Positions 21,833 to 31,374 of a stretch of DNA of 64,000 nt are shown piece by piece. The DNA lies in the NCBI GenBank assembly GCA_943788895.1, contig CALSRZ010000003.1, positions 124,001-188,000 of the forward strand, read 5' to 3'. A model generated the notes under the pieces. It did no database searches and was not told the DNA's origin. It saw nothing but the letters and a program-made list of their open reading frames with translations. This DNA comes from an uncultured Pseudomonadales bacterium (lineage in GTDB: Bacteria > Pseudomonadota > Gammaproteobacteria > Pseudomonadales > Porticoccaceae). The position numbers and the translations under genes were made by a program. How positions within the stretch are numbered: the first letter of the stretch is position 1; each line of letters starts with the position of its first letter.

Positions 21833-22479
21833 TTACAAAGACTTTGAAATGGTCAGTACGAACTCATTGTCAGCAAACGACCGCCAGCTCTGAAGAGTCG
21901 ATCCAGCTCAGGTCGAAACCAAGGCCAGCAGCTTCAGTGCTCAGTGAGATAGCGTAATCATCAGCTTCGTTAGCAGCGTCGTCTGCACTCATAGTTCCGT
22001 AGTGGAAACCCAGAGCGTATCTTCGCTAAGCTCAACACCGTACTGAACGTAAACGTAAGTAGAGCTGCCAGTTGAAGCGTAGTAATCATTAGATAGTGCA
22101 ACACCTACTGTTGCGTCAGCAAAAGAAACGCTGCCGTAAACTTCTTCGAAGTTCTTCAGTGTCTGGACCCTGTGGGTAGCCGTAGATAGCGTAACCAACA
22201 TCGTAGCTAACATGATCAGAGATAGAACCACCGTAACCAACATAGTAGTCAAGCTCTAAGCCGCCACTGAAATCAACGCTTGAAGCCCAAGTACCAGCGT
22301 AAACGCCGTTTTCAGAAGCTAGCATCAAAGCCACCAGAGATAGCTGCACCGCCAGACTGATCAATACCACGGAAAAAGTAGTCTGAACCCAGAGCAACGT
22401 TGCCAGATACTTCAACAGCAGATGCAGATACAGCAGTCAACATAGTTGCAGCAAATAAAGCAGATTTTGCAAATTTCAT
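21833..22479 (-). CDS. Gcw-type outer-membrane protein (TIGR02001-like), four frameshifts
   Basis: Joined across four single-base breaks (near 22320, 22157, 22028 and 21895) this gives about 215 residues. There is a signal peptide (MKFAKSALFAATMLTAVSASA), then repeated short amphipathic strands: GSDYFFRGIDQSG, NGVYAGTWASSVDF, ELDYYVGYGG, VYGSVSFADATVGVALSNDYY, ending FVLTISKSL, a typical beta-barrel C-terminus. The pattern fits the TIGR02001/Gcw_chp family of presumed outer-membrane barrels. The start has GGGAG upstream. It is the first gene of the nitrogen operon, which suggests a porin for ammonium or organic nitrogen. That role is inference. Confidence 0.78.
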
Positions 22480-22550
22480 AATGATCTCCCAAGATACATT
22501 AAATTTAAAAAATGAATTGTTGTTTTTCTTGTCTTGCGCAACTAGGAAAT

Positions 22551-22566
22551 GCACATACCGTGCCAA
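22551..22566 (-). promoter_or_regulatory. Sigma-54 (RpoN) promoter of the porin-glnK-amt unit
   Basis: On the minus strand TTGGCACGGTATGTGC: the -24 TGGCACG and a -12 GTGC with exactly the required spacing (GG and GC 10 bases apart); only one T of TTGC differs. Transcription would begin near 22540, about 60 bases before the porin ATG. It fits nitrogen control by NtrC. Confidence 0.75.
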
Positions 22567-22659
22567 CTTTTATTTTCAGGATATTTCAAAGGGTTTTGGC
22601 TAATAAAAGCCCATTAGGAACCAAAATAGTGCGCAAATTCCAGCTCTATTTACAAAAAC

Positions 22660-22674
22660 GCACCAATATGGACA
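22660..22674. promoter_or_regulatory. Possible NtrC binding site
   Basis: GCACCAATATGGACA matches the left half and centre of the NtrC consensus GCACC-N5-GGTGC, with the right half degenerate. It lies about 120 bases upstream of the predicted start, where NtrC enhancers usually sit. Confidence 0.4.
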
Positions 22675-22777
22675 GACTACAGATACAGATCACATAACCG
22701 GCGAAACTATGGGGCTATGCGGTGCAATTTGTTAAACTGCCTGCCATCGCAAAACGTGCAGAGCAGGAGACAGCCCC

Positions 22778-23037
22778 TTGAATCAGGACAATATAATCAA
22801 CCAATTTATAAAGCAGTTTAACCAGGCCTTTGTGCCAGGCGCCCAGGCCTGGGAGATGAAGTGCAGATGCAGGTACGCACAGCCATGACCAGCGCACTGC
22901 AAAAAATGAATCTGGTCACCCGAGAAGAATTTGATACTCAGCAAGCCGTACTGACCCGCTCTCGCGAAAAGCTCGACGCTCTTGAGCAGCAGATCGCCGA
23001 ACTCGAAGAAACCATCCAGCAACTAACTGCTAAGTAG
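22778..23037 (+). CDS. ubiK: Ubiquinone biosynthesis accessory factor UbiK/YqiC (one frameshift)
   Basis: A small coiled-coil protein (about 86 residues) that helps assemble the ubiquinone synthesis complex. It starts at TTG 22778 behind AGGAGA. The N-terminal part reads NQDNIINQFIKQFNQAF..GAQAW. After a one-base break near 22852 it continues DEVQMQVRTAMTSALQKMNLVTREEFD and a C-terminal heptad helix (REKLDALEQQIAELEETI). LVTREEFD-x-Q is the family signature. It lies 61 bp before comM, an adjacency common in gammaproteobacteria. Confidence 0.87.
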
Positions 23038-23098
23038 AATAAATCTGCTGGCAACCGATACTGCCAAAGAATAATAAAAACATACAGGGAGGTATGTT

Positions 23099-24634
23099 AT
23101 GTCACTAGCCGTGGTCTACACACGCGCCAAACTGGGGATCAATGCACCATTGGTTTCCATTGAAGTCCATCTATCCAACGGCCTGCCCGGCTTCCATATG
23201 GTCGGCCTGCCAGAGACCGCGGTTAAAGAGAGTAAAGACCGTGTGCGCAGTGCCATAATCAACGCCCACTTTGAATTTCCCGCCCGACGTATCACCGTCA
23301 ACCTCGCCCCGGCCGAACTGCCCAAAGAGGGCAGCCGCTTTGATATAGCTATCGCCATCGCCATTCTCGCCGCCTCCGATCAGTTGCCCCGCGATCAACT
23401 ACAGGACTATGAATTTATCGGCGAGCTGGCACTCTCTGGAGACATCCGTCCTGTAGATGCCGTACTGCCTGCGGCACTGGGCTGTGCAAGCCGCAATAAA
23501 CAGCTGATTATCGCCAGCGATAATGCCGCTGAAGCTGCGCTGGTCAGCGACCTTCAATACTGCCCGCCAAACACCTTCTGGAAATCTCCGCCCATCTTCA
23601 TCAACGCCAGCTGTTACAACCCTGGATCAATCAATCCTCAGACAGCGATGCAAATAATTCGGAAAGCGGCAAAGAACTTTCCCCAGAACTCAATGAAGTA
23701 ATAGGCCAGCACCACGCCAAACGGGCACTGGAAATTTCCGCCACCGGCGGCCACAACCTACTCTTTTACGGCCCACCCGGAACCGGCAAAACCATGCTCG
23801 CCAGCCGCCTGCCAGGTATTCTGCCGCCACTGACCAATCAGCAGGCCCTTGAAGTTGCCGCTATCTACTCGGTGGCCGGCAAAGGGTTGAGGCCGCAGAT
23901 CTGGTCGCGGCCCTTTCGTGCGCCCCACCATCACACGCCTCCGCCGCAGCACTGGTCGGGGGCGGCAGCAAACCCAGCCCTGGCGAAATATCTCTGGCCC
24001 ATCAGGGTGTACTGTTTCTCGATGAACTGCCGGAATTTTCCCGCCGAGTATTAGAAGTATTAAGAGAACCTATGGAGTCTGGCGAGATTATGATCTCGCG
24101 AGTTGCCGCCCAGTCTCGCTACCCGGCCAACTTTCAATTGATTGCCGCCATGAACCCCTGCCCCTGCGGCTTCCTTGGCAGCCAGCGCTGCAGCTGCACC
24201 CCCGACCAGATCAATCGCTATCGCAGTAAAATATCCGGCCCCCTCTTAGATCGCATAGACCTGCAGGTGCAGGTCAGCAAAATTGAAAACCGTGAACTGT
24301 TAAATCAGCGAACCCAGGTTAAAGGAGAATCCAATCAGCAGATACAGCAGCGCATCAGCGCCGCCCGTGAACGGCAAATAAACAGACAGGGAAAAATTAA
24401 CAATCAGCTGAGCAGCCTGGAACTTGAAAACATATCTGCCCGCTAAATAGCGAACAGCAGACACTGATGGACAGCGCCATCAATCGCTTTGCCCTCTCCA
24501 CCAGAGGCTTTTATCGCGTGCTGCGAGTGGCTCGCAGTATTGCCGATCTAGAGAGCAGGGAGACAGTCGCCACCGAAGACTACCAAGAAGCATTGAGCTA
24601 CAGAATCACCTCTGAATCCAGGCAGACTAATTAA
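23099..24634 (+). CDS. comM: ComM/YifB AAA+ Mg-chelatase-like helicase (three frameshifts)
   Basis: About 510 residues after joining four pieces. The N-terminal ChlI domain opens [19 protein letters not shown] and contains [22 protein letters not shown]. The AAA+ core has Walker [13 protein letters not shown] near 23780, FRAPHHT, Walker [13 protein letters not shown] near 24020, and the zinc-type [13 protein letters not shown] segment. The C-terminal domain reads [18 protein letters not shown]. Breaks lie near 23566, 23937 and 24436; each is one base and the family match continues. ComM is a hexameric branch-migration helicase for natural transformation. The type IV pilus genes in this window could serve the same process. 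Confidence 0.9.
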
Positions 24635-24654
24635 TAGACCAACTAACAGACCAA

Positions 24655-25475
24655 TTAAACATCCGCTTCTGGAAGCAGCACACCACAGTGATAGCAGTAC
24701 TCCGCATCCGGATGATGGCCGGTGCGCTCGCAGACATTGCAGCGTTTATGGCTGCTCTCAGCATTGATCTCACGAGCAATTTCAGCGGTAAAAATACCGG
24801 TGGGAATAGCGATAATCGAATAACCGGTCAACATCGCCATGGTTGCTATCACCTGGCCCAAACCAGTCTGTGGCGTAATATCCCCATAGCCAACCGTGGT
24901 AATTGTCACTATGGTCCAGTAGATACTGCGCGGAATACTGGTAAAGCCATTATCCGGCCCCTCGACAAAAAACATCAGGCTGCCAAACAGCACGCTGAGA
25001 ATAAATACCGCGGTAAAAAACACTAAAATCTTGCGCCGCGCCGCATACATAGAGCGCAGTAAAATATTCGCCTCGGAGAGATAGCGCACCAGCTTAAGTA
25101 CTCGGAACACACGCAGAACCCGCAACAGACGCAGCACTAACCAATAGCTGGCACCGGGCAGGAATATCGCCAGATAGGTTGGCAGTATTGCCAGCAGATC
25201 GACCAGGCCGTAAAAACTAAATATATAGCTCAATCGCTTGGGTGAAGAATAGATCCGCAGAAAGTACTCCACCGTGAACATCAGGGTAAAAATCCACTCC
25301 AGACGAAATAGCCAGTGCCCAAACTGATTGTGTACAGATTCTATAGAGTCAAAAACAATCGCCAGTACACTCAAAACAATCAGGTAGATCAGGCAATATC
25401 GAAACGCTGACCCGCCACTGTGTCTGTGCCAAAAATCACTCGATAGAGTTTTTCTCTCGCCGTCACTTCAACCAT
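24655..25475 (-). CDS. Voltage-gated-type potassium channel (one frameshift)
   Basis: A six-TM ion channel. The S4 segment (WLVLRLLRVLRVFRVLKLVRYL) has regularly spaced arginines, and the pore helix leads to the filter TVGYGD (near 24880). After S6 comes a C-terminal zinc-ribbon-like tail (CNVCERTGHHPDAEYCYHCG). The N-terminus is at ATG 25475 (MVEVTAREKLYRVIFGTDT); a base missing from a C run near 25392 breaks the frame just before S1 (DIA/LIYLIVLSVLAIVFDS). The joined length is about 273 residues. It converges on comM. Confidence 0.88.
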
Positions 25476-25662
25476 AGTCGTCCGCCTTAATCCTATCTCC
25501 CGCTTCGATGCCAATATTGTAGGCACTAATATGGCAATAGACTAGATAGATTAAATAGCCGAGAAATTAGCCACTGTTTTTCCGCGCAATCCCGGCACAG
25601 AGGGTCTATTTTTAGTGCTCAACTACAAGCGTTAGCCCCCATTTCAAAGTCGCGAGAATATT

Positions 25663-26453
25663 ATGAAAAACCTGATTATCATTCTACTTCTGTGTTCCCT
25701 CATCTTTAGCCTTGGCCAAACCCGAACTCAAAGGCAGCCCGGAAGAACTCCGCCAATTCCTCCATCCCAGCGAAAGAATTGTCAGCCTGCATGGACAGGC
25801 CGAGGAAAAAGCCTATTCAGATAGAGCCATTATCAGTCTGGTGATCACTACAGAAGATAAACAGCTCTCCAACTCTATTGCTGCCAATAGCAACCTGCGG
25901 GAATTTATTAGCGAGCAACTGACCTCTGAGGGTATAGAGAGTGACAGCATCAAAAGCTCGAAATTTTCCACCTCACCCCAGTATGGTTGGTTTGGCAAAA
26001 AGCCCGATAGTTATAAGGTGGTTAACCGTATGGCGATAACCATTAGTGATGAATCACAGCTTAAAACTATCGCCACCGTTGCCGACAGCAAAGCAGAGAT
26101 AGAGCTTTCTGATACCACCTTTGAGCACAGTAAAGCCGACGAATATAAAAACAAGGTTAAAAAGCTGGCGCTGGAAAAAGCCATGAAGCAGAAAGCATTT
26201 TATGAATCCAGCCTGGGCGTCACCCTGACCCCGGTCGGCTTTAGAAATAGCCAGATCCGCTTTAGGGGAACCCAGGGTGCCAGAGATGCTGGAAGAAATT
26301 GTGGTTACTGCAACCAAACGCAGTATGGGCAAGATGCAAGATATGGCCTACAGTCGACCAGCGCCGAAACAGCCATCCTCTTTTGATGAGATAGAGTATG
26401 AGGCAGAGATTTATATCGACTTTAAAATTGAAACAGTAGATAGTTCAAAATAA
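25663..26453 (+). CDS. Periplasmic SIMPL-domain (DUF541) protein (two frameshifts)
   Basis: About 263 residues after joining. A signal peptide starts at ATG 25663 (MKNLIIILLLCSLIFS) and is broken near 25710. The SIMPL domain runs from RIVSLHGQAEEKAYSDRAIISL to GVTLTPVGFRNSQI. A second break near 26275 (one G too many) is followed by VPEMLEEIVVTATKR and an end EIYIDFKIETVDSSK. The last strand matches the usual SIMPL C-terminus. SIMPL proteins are periplasmic or surface-associated; few have a known role. The LEEIVVTATKR stretch looks like a TonB box, unusual in this family. Confidence 0.78.
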
Positions 26454-26472
26454 AAAATTAAAAAGGCACCCC

Positions 26473-27108
26473 ATGGAATTAATACAGGGATTATTGGTTA
26501 TCACATCAGTACACCTTCTGGCCGCCGCATCACCGGGACCGGATTTTGTACTGGTATCACAACAGACATTATCCAATGGTAAAAAAGCCGGGTTGCTCTG
26601 CAGTATTGGTATTGCCCTCGGCCTATCTATCCATATTCTCTACTCGGCCTTCGGCCTTGCGGCAATTATTGCCAACTCCACAACAGCACTATGGGCGATT
26701 AAATTACTGGGCGGCAGCTACCTGATTTTTCTCGGTATTAAAGGCCTTAGAGCCAAACCCAGTGCACAGCCGGTAACTGCAAGTCGGCAGTCGGCACTTA
26801 ATCAGCTATCAGCAACCAAGACCATCGGTCTGGGGTTTTTATGCAATGCATTAAATCCCAAGGCACCGATCTACTTTGTCTCGCTATTTACCATCGTAAT
26901 ATCGGCAGATACCTCAGCCACCCATCTGGCAATCTACGGTATCTGGATGATGGTTATTCAGCTGGCCTGGTTCTCCCTTGTCACTGCATTGTTCTCCACG
27001 CCAAAGGTCTCCGCAAAGCTTCAAAGTGCGGGATATATTGTTGATCGTATCGCCGGTGGCGCTATGCTTTTACTCGGCTTAAAAGTATTAGCCTCGAGAA
27101 CAAACTAG
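26473..27108 (+). CDS. LysE/RhtB-family exporter
   Basis: A 211-residue, six-TM protein of the LysE family that exports amino acids or homoserine lactones. The N-terminal SPGPDFVLVSQQTLSNGKKAG motif is diagnostic, and the NPKAPIYFVSLF segment near residue 128 is conserved. The next gene begins directly after its stop, so the two are co-translated. The substrate is unknown. Confidence 0.88.
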   Translation: MELIQGLLVITSVHLLAAASPGPDFVLVSQQTLSNGKKAGLLCSIGIALGLSIHILYSAFGLAAIIANSTTALWAIKLLGGSYLIFLGIKGLRAKPSAQPVTASRQSALNQLSATKTIGLGFLCNALNPKAPIYFVSLFTIVISADTSATHLAIYGIWMMVIQLAWFSLVTALFSTPKVSAKLQSAGYIVDRIAGGAMLLLGLKVLASRTN

Positions 27109-28035
27109 GTGAAAACCGCTATCAACAGCGTTATGACGCTTAAAGACTGGGGGATGCTGCTATCCCTATCCATGCTTTGGGGCGGCTCATTCTTTTTTGT
27201 CGGCGTCGCTGTCTCTGAGTTGCCACCACTGACTATTGTTACTCTGCGGGTCAGTATTGCCGCGCTTATCCTATGGGCAGTTTTATTTTTTAGCGGACAG
27301 AAAGCACCCAGATCAGCAGCCCTTTGGAGATCCCTTTTTATAATGGGTCTAATCACCAATGTTATTCCATTCTCTTTGATAGTTTGGGGGCAAACATATA
27401 TAGCATCCGGGTTGGCCTCAATTTTAAATGCCACGACCCCCATGTTTACCGTAGTGATTGCCGGGTTACTTCTGGCCGACGAACGCATAACCCCACGCAA
27501 GATAATCGGAATAGTTATCGGATTCTTTGGCGTTACCGTACTCATCGGCCCTGCAGCCCTAAAAGAGCTGGGCAGCGATACCTTAGCCCAGCTGGCAGTT
27601 CTTGGTGCCACCATCTCCTATGGTTTTTCCACCACCTATGGCAGGCGCTTTAAAACCATGGGAGTCACCCCCCTGCAAACATCGGTCGGACAGCTTACGG
27701 CCGCAACCATAATGCTATTGCCAATCATGTTTTTTATAGAGCGGCCGGATCAGCTAGCCAATCCGAGTACTGAGGTTTGGATGGCAGTGATTAGTTTGGG
27801 GGCATTTTCCACTGCCCTTGCGTTTATTCTGTTTTTTAAAATTTTATCCTCAGCCGGTGCCACCAATGTCAGCCTAGTAACCTTTCTTGCTCCGGTAACA
27901 GCGATATTATTGGGTTGGTTGATTCTGGATGAACGGCTTAATAGCGAACACTTTATTGGCATGCTGTTTATTGGGATTGGATTAGCGGCTATAGATGGGC
28001 GGCTTTGGGCTAAGCTAAGGAGGTCGACCACTTAA
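27109..28035 (+). CDS. DMT-superfamily transporter (EamA)
   Basis: A 308-residue protein with ten TM helices in two EamA repeats (about 13-145 and 155-290). It opens with a typical WGGSFFFVGVAVSELPPLTIV segment and has the TPMFTVVIAGLLLADE motif near 113. GTG at 27109 abuts the previous stop; an in-frame ATG at 27133 is the alternative start. It sits between two LysE-type exporters. Confidence 0.86.
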   Translation: MKTAINSVMTLKDWGMLLSLSMLWGGSFFFVGVAVSELPPLTIVTLRVSIAALILWAVLFFSGQKAPRSAALWRSLFIMGLITNVIPFSLIVWGQTYIASGLASILNATTPMFTVVIAGLLLADERITPRKIIGIVIGFFGVTVLIGPAALKELGSDTLAQLAVLGATISYGFSTTYGRRFKTMGVTPLQTSVGQLTAATIMLLPIMFFIERPDQLANPSTEVWMAVISLGAFSTALAFILFFKILSSAGATNVSLVTFLAPVTAILLGWLILDERLNSEHFIGMLFIGIGLAAIDGRLWAKLRRSTT

Positions 28036-28056
28036 ACAACAGGAGATACTTGGACA

Positions 28057-28656
28057 GTGACGTTAACTTCATCCTTCGCACTATTTACAGCAATGATTGC
28101 ACTTGCCCTATTCCCAGGCTCCGGCGTATTAGTAGTTATCTCGAGAACTTTAAGTCTAGGATTGAAGCAAGGCTTAGTAACAGTTATGGGGATCTTGGCT
28201 GCTGACTTTATTTTTATCCTCTTGGCAGCATTCAGCCTGTCTGCATTAGCCGATTTTATGGGTAGTTTTTTTGTCATCATTAAATACTTGGGAGCTGCCT
28301 ATCTAATATGGATGGGTATTAGATTGATCGCTGTGTCAGATAATGTCGATCATATCCCTAAAGAAATAAATCATTCAGGTAGCTTTTTTAGCGGCTTAAT
28401 TACTACCCTAGGGAACCCCAAGGCCATTTTATTCTATGCTAGCTTTTTACCGGCATTTATAGATTTAAAAGCTTTGGCTCTCGTTGATATAGGGATAATT
28501 TTTCTTATTGCCATACTGGCTATAGGAGGGGTAACAGCGGGTTATGCCTATCTTGCCACGAAAACAAAACTCAAATTAAAGACAACCAAACAGATTAAAT
28601 ATGGATCAGGTGGACTCTTTATCGGTGCTGGAAGCTTTTTGGCGCTAAAGAACTAA
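28057..28656 (+). CDS. LysE/RhtB-family exporter
   Basis: A 199-residue LysE-type protein with PGSGVLVVISRTLSLGLKQG near the N-terminus and GNPKAILFYASFLPAFID near residue 115. I use GTG 28057 behind AGGAGA. Codons are visibly more AT-rich than in most of the window, as in the cupin gene after it, which hints at a different origin. It is the second such exporter within 1.6 kb. Confidence 0.85.
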   Translation: MTLTSSFALFTAMIALALFPGSGVLVVISRTLSLGLKQGLVTVMGILAADFIFILLAAFSLSALADFMGSFFVIIKYLGAAYLIWMGIRLIAVSDNVDHIPKEINHSGSFFSGLITTLGNPKAILFYASFLPAFIDLKALALVDIGIIFLIAILAIGGVTAGYAYLATKTKLKLKTTKQIKYGSGGLFIGAGSFLALKN

Positions 28657-28679
28657 GAATCGAAATAAAAGGAACTTAG

Positions 28680-29045
28680 ATGAAATACTCACCGATTAAC
28701 ATCAATGAAAAATTTTCAAAATTCGATGCGCAGTGGCAACCAAAAGTTATATCTGAGATGAATGACTATCAATTCAAGATCGTACGCATCAAAGGTGAAT
28801 TTGTTTGGCATGACCATCCTGATACCGATGAGGTTTTTATTGTTATCGAAGGTACTCTAGATCTCGAGTTTCGCAAAGGAAAAGTAACTTTAAATACTGG
28901 TGAAATGTATGTAGTTCCGAAAGGAGCAGAACATCGACCAGTTGCTCTAGAAGAATGCAAAATGATGCTGGTTGAGCCAAAAGGAGTCGTTAATACAGGC
29001 AATGCAAAAAGTAACCTTACCGCTGAAAATGATGTTTGGGTATAA
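28680..29045 (+). CDS. Cupin-domain protein
   Basis: A 121-residue single-domain cupin. Motif 1 carries the metal ligands in VWHDHPDTDEVFIVIEG (about residues 41-57). Motif 2 is GEMYVVPKGAEHRPVA (about 77-92). It is the size of small cupin_2 proteins that act as sensors, isomerases or dioxygenases; the reaction is unknown. It follows the LysE-type gene by 23 bp. Confidence 0.82.
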   Translation: MKYSPININEKFSKFDAQWQPKVISEMNDYQFKIVRIKGEFVWHDHPDTDEVFIVIEGTLDLEFRKGKVTLNTGEMYVVPKGAEHRPVALEECKMMLVEPKGVVNTGNAKSNLTAENDVWV

Positions 29046-29096
29046 ATGATAATTCCGGCTACACTTCGCGTTTAGTTATCCGATCGGACACAATGT

Positions 29097-29420
29097 ATGA
29101 GCAATAAAGAATCGCGACTGGTTTACTCAACCGATGCGGGACGTATTAAAGAAACCCTAACCGAACAGCCTATTGAGACCGATGGCATTGTGCGTATTCG
29201 CCGTGAAACCAAGGGGCGTAAAGGTAAGGGCGTGACAACTGTGTCTGGCACTGGCCTTGCGGATAAAGAACTAAAAACCCTGGCCAAGCAGCTTAAACAG
29301 AAATGCTCGACTGGCGGCACAGTCAAAGATGGCGTAATTGAAATTCAGGGTGACCATCGCGATAAACTCAAAACCGAACTGGAAAAACTCGGCCATACTG
29401 TAAAGCTGGCGGGCGGTTAA
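29097..29420 (+). CDS. yciH: SUI1-family translation factor YciH
   Basis: A 107-residue eIF1/SUI1 homologue. The diagnostic stretch VRIRRETKGRKGKGVTTVSG is followed by LKTLAKQLKQKCSTGGTVKDG and IEIQGDHRDKLKTELEKLGH. It binds the small ribosomal subunit; its bacterial role is partly understood (initiation fidelity). Length is standard. Confidence 0.92.
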   Translation: MSNKESRLVYSTDAGRIKETLTEQPIETDGIVRIRRETKGRKGKGVTTVSGTGLADKELKTLAKQLKQKCSTGGTVKDGVIEIQGDHRDKLKTELEKLGHTVKLAGG

Positions 29421-29426
29421 TTGGTG

Positions 29427-31372
29427 ATGGGGAAATCTGTGGCTAAAAAACAAAAACCCTTTGGCAGCTGGCCCTCGCCGATCAGTGCAGAATTAATCAC
29501 TCGCGCAGCACCAGGCTTAAACTGCCTGCAAGCCTATGGCGACAGTCTCTACTGGGTTGAAAGCAGACCCTGGGAAGCGGGCCGCAATGTGATTATGTGC
29601 CGTCGTCCCGATGGCAGCATCAAAGACCTGCTGCCCAAACCCTACAGCCATTCTAGCCGCGTCCATGAATATGGTGGTATGGCCTATGTTATAAGCGGCG
29701 ATAGCCTCTATTTTGTTAATGCCTCCGATCAGCGTATTTACAAAACTGATCTCAGTGGTGAGAGCGAGCCCAGGCCAATCACAGGACTTAGCCTGCAGCG
29801 CTTTGCTGATCTGATTATTGATAGTAAGAACCAGCGCCTGATTGCGGTTTGTGAGGAGCACGCAAAGACAGCGGCAGATAGCGGCGAGCTGGAACCTGAA
29901 AACTATTTAGTCTCGGTTTCGCTTAACAGCGACAATCCCAGCGTTATAAAACTCCAGAGCGGCGCTGATTTTTATGCCTACCCGCGTATTAGCCCAGACC
30001 AAACAACATTGTGCTGGATTCAGTGGCAGCACCCGAATATGCCCTGGGACTGCACCCAGTTATGGCAGGCAATCATTAATGCCGATGGCAGCCTTTCGGA
30101 TGCAACGACTGGTTGCTGGTGAAAATAACAATGAATCTATCTTTCAGCCCCAGTGGTCGCCGGACAACCAGCTCTATTTTGTCTCGGATAGAAATAACTG
30201 GTGGAATATTTACCGGGCCGACAATGGCGTCTGTACGCCGATACTGGAAATAGCCGCTGAATTTGCCACGCCACTGTGGCAGTTTGGTATGAGCACCTAT
30301 GATTTTATCGATGCACAGACCATTGGCTGCCTATGGACCGATAAGGGTATCTGGCACAGTGGCTTTATTGATATTTCCAGCGGACAATTAAGCTAAATCG
30401 ACAGCCAATACAGCAGTATGCACAGCGCCTGCTGTTTTCAGGGCTCGCTGTATATGGTTGCAGGGGCCGCTGCAGTGCCCAGTGAAATAGTCAGCGCCAA
30501 CCCACAAACCCTGGACACTATCTACGCACCGGCAACCCTGGATATTAACCCTGACAACCTCTCGCAACCGGATTCAATTTTATTTCCCAGCTGCCGATGG
30601 CCAGCAGGTTCATGCATTCTTTTATCCACCCACCAATGCTGAGTATTGCGCGGATAAAAATGAGCTGCCACTGGTGATTGCCCTCTGTCATGGCGGGCCA
30701 ACCGGCGCCACTGACAGTGGCCTTAATCTCAAAATTCAGTACTGGACCAGCCGTGGCTTTGCAGTGGTGGATATTAACTATCGCGGCAGTACCGGCTTTG
30801 GTAGAAACTACCGCCAGTCGCTGGCTGGAGCCTGGGGAATTGCCGATGTGCAAGATAGCCAAAGTGCGATTGACTATCTAACTGCCGAGAAAAAGATCGA
30901 CCCAGAGCGCTGTATTATCCGCGGCGGCAGTGCCGGCGGTTACACGGTTTTATCAGCCCTGACCTTTACCGATACTTTTAAGGCCGGTGCCAGCCTCTAT
31001 GGTATTGGCGATCTGGAAACACTGGCTACCGATACCCATAAATTTGAATCACGCTATATGGATAGTCTGATTGGCCCCTATCCAGAACGTAAAGATATTT
31101 ATATAGCGCGCTCACCGATTCATCATGCCGAGGGGCTTAACTGCCCGGTAATCTTTTTACAGGGACTGGAAGATAAAGTCGTGCCGCCCAATCAAGCCGA
31201 AATGATGGTCAAGCTGCTTGAGGAAAAAGGCATTAAAGTTGGCCATATCACTTTTCCCGATGAAGGCCATGGATTTAGAAAAGCCGCCAATATTATTCGC
31301 GCCATGGAATCAGAATTAGACTTCTATACTGATGTATTTGATCTGGCCGATAAAAACAGTGGGATCGATTAA
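29427..31372 (+). CDS. S9 prolyl oligopeptidase family peptidase (two frameshifts and one in-frame stop)
   Basis: About 645 residues after joining. A beta-propeller of WD-like blades (RVHEYGGMAYVISGDSLYFVNA, WSPDNQLYFVSDRNNWWNIYR) covers roughly the first two thirds. The alpha/beta hydrolase domain follows, with GYTVLS after the nucleophile GGSAGG, Asp in GLEDKVVPP, and His in DEGHGFRK. The frame breaks near 30100 and 30590. Separately, TAA at 30394-30396 sits in frame between SSGQLS and IDSQYSS; CAA to TAA would explain it. The catalytic residues are intact. It is likely a cytosolic acylaminoacyl/dipeptidyl peptidase; there is no signal peptide. ATG 29427 is six bases after the yciH stop. 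Confidence 0.85.
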
Positions 31373-31374
31373 GT

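Noticed and set aside
22715-23022. Minus-strand frames over the ubiK region
   Set aside because: They are shadows; the plus strand carries the clear UbiK signature.
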